From Paralichthys olivaceus (lineage: Eukaryota > Chordata > Actinopteri > Pleuronectiformes > Paralichthyidae), in contig NC_091107.1 of the NCBI RefSeq assembly GCF_024713975.1, positions 20,017,501 through 20,081,500 of the forward strand: a stretch of 64,000 nt of DNA, read 5' to 3'. The position numbers and the translations under genes are program-made. A model generated the notes under the pieces. It was not told the origin of the DNA, made no database searches, and worked only from the letters and a program-made list of their open reading frames with translations. Numbering within the stretch: position 1 is the first letter of the stretch; each line of letters starts with the position of its first letter. This document shows, in pieces, positions 58,101-64,000 of the stretch.

Positions 58101-58859
58101 TTTGGAAAGATAAAGAGATTGGGGAGCGTCTGGTGATAAGAGCCAATGCTGGTGCAATCGTGCCGTAAACAAAGACGTGAATAAAAAGATTTGTACGTCT
58201 TGCCTCTGGATGTCCGGCCTGCTGCTCCAGCCCTTACCTGAATGTTGTTGTTGTGAATGAGTCTGACCAAGAGAATGTGAAAAGCAAACTCTGGAGAAAG
58301 GATCACATAACCCACCATCCTCTAACTGTACTTTATTATTAATATTATTGTTACTTCTACAGTATGGTGAAAATTCTCCAAATACGTCCCTGGAGAGCAG
58401 GTAATTCATCTGAGTTTGTTGTCATTGTTTCTTGTATTATTGGCAGAAGTAGTATGTGACAGAAGTGTTTTTCTCTTTGCTGTGGACAGCTAATGAGCTG
58501 GAAACTGAAGAGGGTCTTAGAAATCCAGAACAATGGAAAGAAGCTAAACTCAAAGTCTTCACTTGAACTAATTAATCATCAGACACACTGCGGAGCTAGT
58601 TGCCAGTGAGGTGGTACAATATGTTCACTGACAGCTGATACTGTGCTGGAGAAAGTAGAGATGCACTGACACACAAGTTGAATCTTGGTCTTTTCAACTC
58701 ACATTACTCCAGAAAGTTAAGGCAGCAACTTTATCTTTTGTCACATTACAGGATAAACGGGAGAAATACCATGTTCACGGTAGACAGTTATCTACCAGAG
58801 GGATGACACTACATGCATGTGATTGTACCTCCATCAGATGATATAATGTTTTCTTGTGG

Positions 58860-59000
58860 CAAAGGTTTGTGCAAAAAAGCAGCCCACAGTTTGCTCTGCT
58901 GTTCGGACACATATCTTGCAAACCATTCATCTTATTGACTTCACACTTGGCATGTGCATTCTTAGTGTCCCACGGAGGTGCAGTGTTGGATTTGGACACC
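58860..59000 (-). repeat. dispersed repeat copy A3, inverted
   Basis: On the minus strand it reads 'actgcacctccgtgggacac' followed by 'atgccaagtgtgaagtcaat'. These match the first two blocks of copies A1 (9195) and A2 (12960). Confidence 0.5.
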
Positions 59001-60187
59001 CCATGATGTGTTAGACATGTCCACGTGACATTCGTGCCTAAACAACCTCAGTGGTCTGCAACTGGCAGCCTGAGGCCAATGATACCTGTCCCACCAGATC
59101 ATTTAAATAGTCTGATTATTTTATTTTTATTTTGGACTGACAGAGACATTCAGCGGTGCTGCGAGTGCTGATCTCCATCATGGCAGCAACATTCATAGAA
59201 TCACTTCCTCATTAGCAGGTTGTCTTCGAAGGGAAAGCGTGACATTCTTTTAATGTTATGGTTTTTTATTTTGAGGTGAATTAGACATCTTTTATTTTGT
59301 CGAATGCTTAAGAGACCACGTTCACTAAATAATTATTAACTCAAAGAAGCCACACGTGAACAGTAATAAACAGACCAAAATAGCAAATTCTGCTTAATCT
59401 TATGGAAAACTTTGACTATAAAATCATTGCATATGGTAGGACAAACACAAAGTTGTCTAACTTCACTCTGCACCATAGACTGTTTATAAACAGCTCCAGC
59501 ACACCTATGACAAGGAATGTTAACTCTGAAGCATTAACACAGGCTGAGAGAACAGCACTAGTTCATATAAACGAGAGGGAATTTAAACCAGTTCTTGTTT
59601 TAACAAATGTTTTATCACTTATTGAAAAGAACGCCTGTTTAAACTTGGTTGTTCCTGCACTTCCTCTACAGAACATTACACCAGCCAAGAAACTCAAGCT
59701 GCAGTTTATATAGACAAGCAGTTAACCTGCTTTTAAATGAGCCAATTGGTTTAATAAGAAACAGAGAGTTGTTTTAATTACAACGTACAGTGTAGACCAC
59801 GGTGACTGCCTGCAGCGCTGCAGCACGCAGCTCGTTCTGTCAATCATCCCTCAGCGGTGTCACTCTTCCATGCTGTCATCCCTGTTTCCGGTCTGGTGGT
59901 GGGGAAGCTGCTGAGGAATTGTAATGGTGCTGGCATGAGCTGTCTCTGACCTAGTTTTGCTGTCTCCTCGTTAAATTGTTAATAGATCCCGAGTGCAGCA
60001 TGGAACCTCTCTGGGGAGCCTGAGCTGCCATAAGCTCCAAAAATAGCCCACCACACACTGGGAAGGTAATTTATTTATTTTACCAATTCCCTCCACGCCG
60101 ACAACTATCATATCAGAGTTGTGTTTTATCAACTCATAATACAATATTTGGCTGAAAGGGACCTCTTAGCAGAGATTGAATAAAAAA

Positions 60188-60470
60188 ATCCTAGTGATGT
60201 TTTCACTAGTGTCTAATCATCTTAATTGAATGAATTGTTGTTTTCTTTAAACTACAATCAACCTTTTTATTTAAATACTTTATATTTACATCAGGAGCGG
60301 GTCCTCTCTATGGAGGCTGCCATGTTTTTTACAGGAGCCCAAACTGGACAAACTGAAAACCTTTTGAGTTTTTATGACAATAAATCCTACGACAGGTTCA
60401 CTTTCATGTTTGGAATGGGAGGGTGAAGGGAGGGGTATTCAGCTGCAGAATGCAACTTCACCACTCTGCA
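60188..60470 (-). mobile_element. TTAA MITE copy, inverted, ends missing
   Basis: Read on the minus strand it follows the reference copy at 43728-44079: 'gcagctga' near 60445, 'actcaaaagg' near 60360, and 'aaatataaagtatttaaata' near 60280. Terminal inverted repeats are not visible. Confidence 0.6.
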
Positions 60471-60755
60471 CCAGTAGCAGCCCAAGTATCACTGACACAC
60501 CAATCACACCAAAAAGGTTTCTTCTCTTTCAACTTACTTCAGTGCAAAACATCACTGAAGATCGCACTAAAAGTTTTATTTTCTCATCTTTATTCAAGAG
60601 GCTGGTCTTTCAGTTCACATGCAGGACTTACTGACTTCAGGTCTAGATTTACGATATGAATGCTCTCACTCAAAACCCTCAAATATACCCTGCTTGTGCT
60701 TGGATTTCCATTTGCTATACATTATGCTCTAGCTTCAGCTCTTCCCCTTGTGCTC

Positions 60756-60946
60756 AGGCCGCTTCATGCACACGTGAAACGTCTGCTCTTGGCAGGACCT
60801 TTGCCCTTGTCAACACTACGCCTGGCATTATGTTGGTAAGGGAATTTTTTGGGGACTTCTTGCACAAAGAAATCCGAGCGCAGAAGAAAAATCTGAGAAC
60901 AAGGAGAAATCTGAGATTAGACGTTTCACGTGCACAAAGAAGCAGC
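60756..60946. repeat. inverted repeat (fold-back), possible MITE
   Basis: The left arm 'gcttcatgcacacgtgaaac' (60761-60780) is nearly the reverse complement of 'gtttcacgtgcacaaagaag' (60923-60942). The loop is about 140 bp. Each arm contains CACGTG or a near match. Confidence 0.5.
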
Positions 60947-61156
60947 GTGAGCGGGAGGAGACGAGCTGAAGCCGGAGCGATGGACATCGAAACACAACCA
61001 TTGTTTATTTGAGTGCAGACGCAGAGCACTGAAGTTCAAATGCAGCAAAAACAATCAAACAGCATTGGAAGACTAACCTTTTTTCTTGAATTGTCTTCTG
61101 AATCAGGGTCATGTCACATGGGCTTTAAAGAGTGGTATTGATATTCTGGACAAATG

Positions 61157-61210
<54 letters not shown>
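61157..61210. repeat. (TCTA)n tetranucleotide microsatellite
   Basis: Perfect TCTA units over 54 bp. Confidence 0.95.
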
Positions 61211-61231
61211 AATCTCTTTATATAAAGATAG

Positions 61232-61270
61232 ATAGATATAGATATATCTATATCTATATCTATAGATATA
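61232..61270. repeat. AT-rich overlapping palindromes
   Basis: 61232-61257 is a perfect 26-bp palindrome and 61255-61270 a second one of 16 bp, next to the TCTA array and made of the same GATA/TATC words. It can form a hairpin or cruciform. Confidence 0.85.
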
Positions 61271-62116
61271 TCTGAGTGTGGTCCACTGTGGAAAAGGATC
61301 TGAAATCTTGTGAAAAATCACTGGATTCTCATCCAGAACAAAAAAACACAATCTAGTATATCAAGCTTTGTACATGGTCAGTCAACCATAGCACACAGAC
61401 CCATGTGGCACACACACTTTTACAGAAGGACATCATTAGCAACATAATTATCAACATTGCTATCCATTTGTCAAGCTCCCTCTGTCTTCAGCATATGGGA
61501 GCAGAAGCTGGCTCCTCCTCTAGGAAAGTGAAATCGCGGCATCAGCTGCACAAGCTGCACACAACACGTTCAACCACCAGCCAGCAACACTGTGCAAGGT
61601 TCACTTTAGCTCTCCATGTTGTTGGCACTGAAGGCGTGGGAGACTTGTGATCTCCTCTCAGCTTCCCAATGTGTGTCCACGTTTGTGTGTTTGTGCATCA
61701 GCCTGGAGTAAAGCAACGAGTATAATCACTATTAGAGTAAATGCAGATAGTAAAGTGATCTGCTCAGTGAGCTCGACTCGGGACAAGGGAATATTCAAAG
61801 CATGATAAAGCAGGATTGTGGTTGTTGTCATATATTTTTAAACATATAGTACCAGCAGCAATGTTCTTATGATGTCAGTTGGTTGGTTAACTAATTAAAT
61901 ATCTCAGCAAATATTGACTGGATGAATGAGACAATCTTAAATGAAGCAGAAATTCATATATTTAAGGCCTTACGTGATGCCCTGTACTTTTGTACTATGG
62001 CACTATGAGGTTTCTGTTTCTGGTTTTCTGTGAGAGGTCTGAACAACTGTTAAATGGAAAAACATGAAATGGACTTTTCATTTACCTTCATGATCAATTG
62101 AGAATTTGAATGTGTC

Positions 62117-62255
62117 CAACTAGTGCAGTGCCTTTTCGAAACCTGCCTGTTTAGAATGGGCTGTTTACTTGGCCTGTGTTGATGCTAGTTGCAGTTTTCT
62201 TTCTGAAACTGTAAAAGTGACCTGCAGTAACGAAGCTGCTGCAAATAAAGACTCG
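62117..62255 (+). repeat. dispersed repeat copy B2
   Basis: 'aactagtgcagtgccttttc', 'cctgtttagaatgggctgtt' and 'tctgaaactgtaaaagtgac' match copy B1 at 12770-12905 in order and spacing. Confidence 0.6.
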
Positions 62256-62259
62256 ACAA

Positions 62260-62293
62260 GATAGATGGATGGATGGATGGATGGATGGATAGA
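62260..62293. repeat. (GGAT)n tetranucleotide microsatellite
   Basis: About 34 bp of GGAT units directly after repeat copy B2, as often found at retroposon tails. Confidence 0.9.
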
Positions 62294-63345
62294 CACTTGC
62301 TGACATGTGTAACTAAGATGAGCTGCTGCTGTATAGACTCTCAACATGATTTCAGACAGTGAGTGGTTCCTGCCATGGTGGCTGCCTGGCAACTGGCAAC
62401 ATCACCACTGACACACTGTTAAACACAGAGGATTGTTTCTTAATATCAGTAAAAAGAAAATAATCAGTGATATGAAATCATTAATATGGCAACCTTCGTT
62501 TGCTGTTTATGGTCCCATACCAAATAATGAGACTGATGGCTGATGTTTGAGCTGATGTTGCTGCAAAACCATTTCTCTTCCCTGATGTGTATTTTCTGTT
62601 TCGTCCTTCAGAGAACTCGGATATACTAAAATCAGCTTCTTCTTTCCCTCACCGGTTTCTGTTGTTGCCATGGTCACATGGCGAGCTGCAGTGGCGAAGC
62701 TGAAAAAGTTGTATCATTATAAACCCCAAAGAGACGTTCAAATTCACAGGAGCGGAGGCTGCCCTCCCTATAATTGCTGCCACCACTGACCTTGCCTGTG
62801 TCTGAAAGAGGTTTTTTTCTCTATTGTCTTGTTTTATTCAGAATAAGTTCACCAAGCATGTTCAGCTCTTTAGTTTTTATATATACTGTGGCTTTGATGC
62901 TGGAGAGAATCTTATAATGGTAATATGAAGATTGTTATATCACAGAAGCAGGATTTTAATTGGAAACCTCGCATGAAAAGCTGGTATAGAGAAGAAAGGT
63001 AGTAAAGGTAAAGATAGTAAAGTATACACTGTGGTATACTCTGAGGAAATCAATTTGGGGAGGAGCTTTGCCATTGTTGTGACTGTTTGTCTGCAGTGGC
63101 ATCCATGAGTGTAAGACAGTAGAAATGTGTGATGATCACTGTGTGTACAAACTAACTGACAATACTAAATAACCTCCTCATTGATACCCATTCAATTACT
63201 GAGGAAGTCATGGAGTTCAGCATCCACAATCTGTGGATTGTAAACAGTAGGCTGCTAATAACCATACCTGTATATATAAATATCTACAACATCTATTTTG
63301 ACCAATCACGTTTGATCAGGCTTTGATTGTCCCCAGTTAAACAGT

Positions 63346-63600
63346 ATGGTTTGTATTTATATTCCATTTTTCTATTCTTGATGATCACTCAAAGTGCTTT
63401 ACAGTACAGTTTTGCCAATCACCCATTCACACACATATTCAATGTATGCATATATGTGCAGCACATAGTACATGTCACTCACACACTGCCTGCACAGCTG
63501 TCAGGGGGCAATTTGTACAGTAATGAGCAGAAGTGCTGTTGCCCCCAGAGGCTGATTGGTCACGAGGCTGAAAACATTCACAACGTGGTATGAATAGTGT
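63346..63600 (-). mobile_element. retroposon fragment related to the SINE tail, inverted
   Basis: 'gatcactcaaagtgctttac' preceded by 'tatattccatttttctattc' is the reverse of the 'gctttgagtggtc' and 'ctatataaatac' tail typical of the family at 2618 and 4662. 'cacccattcacacacatatt' and 'cagggggcaatttg' follow. Confidence 0.5.
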
Positions 63601-64000
63601 TGTGTGACATGCTGTTGCACATACCTGAACAGACTCTAAACAACATCAGTCCTTTAACTGACCCAAACAAAATGAGCCATATGAGCCATGACTCCACCCA
63701 ACACAAGCCAGGTTTTCCTTTAAGAGTTCACCTCAGGAAACACAGCTGACTGTCAGACAGCTGGTTTGTGGAGTAACTCCTCCTCTGTTTGGGAAACAGT
63801 TTGGTGTTGTAGCTCTACAACTGGCACATTCGAAAATTCATTTGTGGAATAACCTACAGGGTGATAGGATGCAGTTCTCTGTTGTGATTTAGGCTGATAC
63901 AGAGCTGGCATTTTCAAATAAAATGCTGCTTTAAGTCAAGGATAAGGATATTTCTGGAAAGTCATTACGTCCCACTTCTTTTTACTGCGTGTGAGCCCAG

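Larger units (their letters stand above)
52391..64000 (+). other. pcp4: pcp4 intron 1 (to the window edge)
   Basis: At least 11.6 kb without a convincing exon. A 48-codon frame near 54917 (MDQYVKEYVARRQMEERDF) does not match PCP4 and is not called. The intron holds the repeats listed separately. Confidence 0.55.

Overview
This window is nuclear DNA from a ray-finned (teleost) fish. The evidence is spliced vertebrate genes with GT-AG introns, two CpG-rich promoter regions, many (CA)n and tetranucleotide microsatellites, and copies of tRNA-derived SINEs and short terminal-inverted-repeat elements typical of percomorph-like fish. Gene calls come from exon-by-exon reading of splice signals, phase continuity and remembered family features; no search was run.

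Layout, left to right. (1) 1-6540: repeat-rich flank with one possible coding exon (558-687), two SINEs and several microsatellites. (2) 6540-14120, plus strand: slc37a4, the ER glucose-6-phosphate transporter. It has a CpG-island 5' UTR exon, nine exons carrying coding sequence (including an in-frame 66-bp cassette matching the position and length of the alternative exon 7 of the mammalian variant transporter), and a poly(A) signal. (3) 14120-18595: intergenic DNA with mobile-element relics, a possible decayed SGNH-hydrolase-like reading frame and a promoter-like NF-Y/ETS/CRE cluster near 17.95 kb. (4) 18595-21700, minus strand: an HMGN nucleosome-binding protein gene, best called hmgn1, six exons coding 88 aa, with a large CpG island over its first exon and first intron. 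(5) 22240-28990: long stretch without a recognised gene. (6) 29005-30040, plus: a frameshifted coiled-coil exon with a 3' UTR-like tail. (7) 30800-43080, plus: igsf5 (a JAM4-type two-Ig adhesion protein), eight coding exons, 361 aa. (8) 43082-52250: intergenic, repeats. (9) 52263 to the right edge, plus: the TATA-containing promoter and first coding exon (Met-Ser-Glu) of pcp4; the rest of the window lies in its first intron.

The order hmgn1-igsf5-pcp4 matches human 21q22.2. In human, other genes (GET1, LCA5L, SH3BGR, B3GALT5) lie between HMGN1 and IGSF5 and none is recognisable here, while slc37a4 (human 11q23.3) is the left neighbour. The genes do not form a pathway: they act respectively in ER sugar-phosphate transport, chromatin, epithelial junctions and calmodulin signalling.

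No clearly undescribed system was found. The observations most worth checking are the conserved slc37a4 cassette exon, a splice-dependent upstream ORF in slc37a4, a GC-AG intron in hmgn1, loss of a canonical Ig-fold cysteine in igsf5, the frameshifted coiled-coil locus, and several families of short dispersed repeats that recur within the window.
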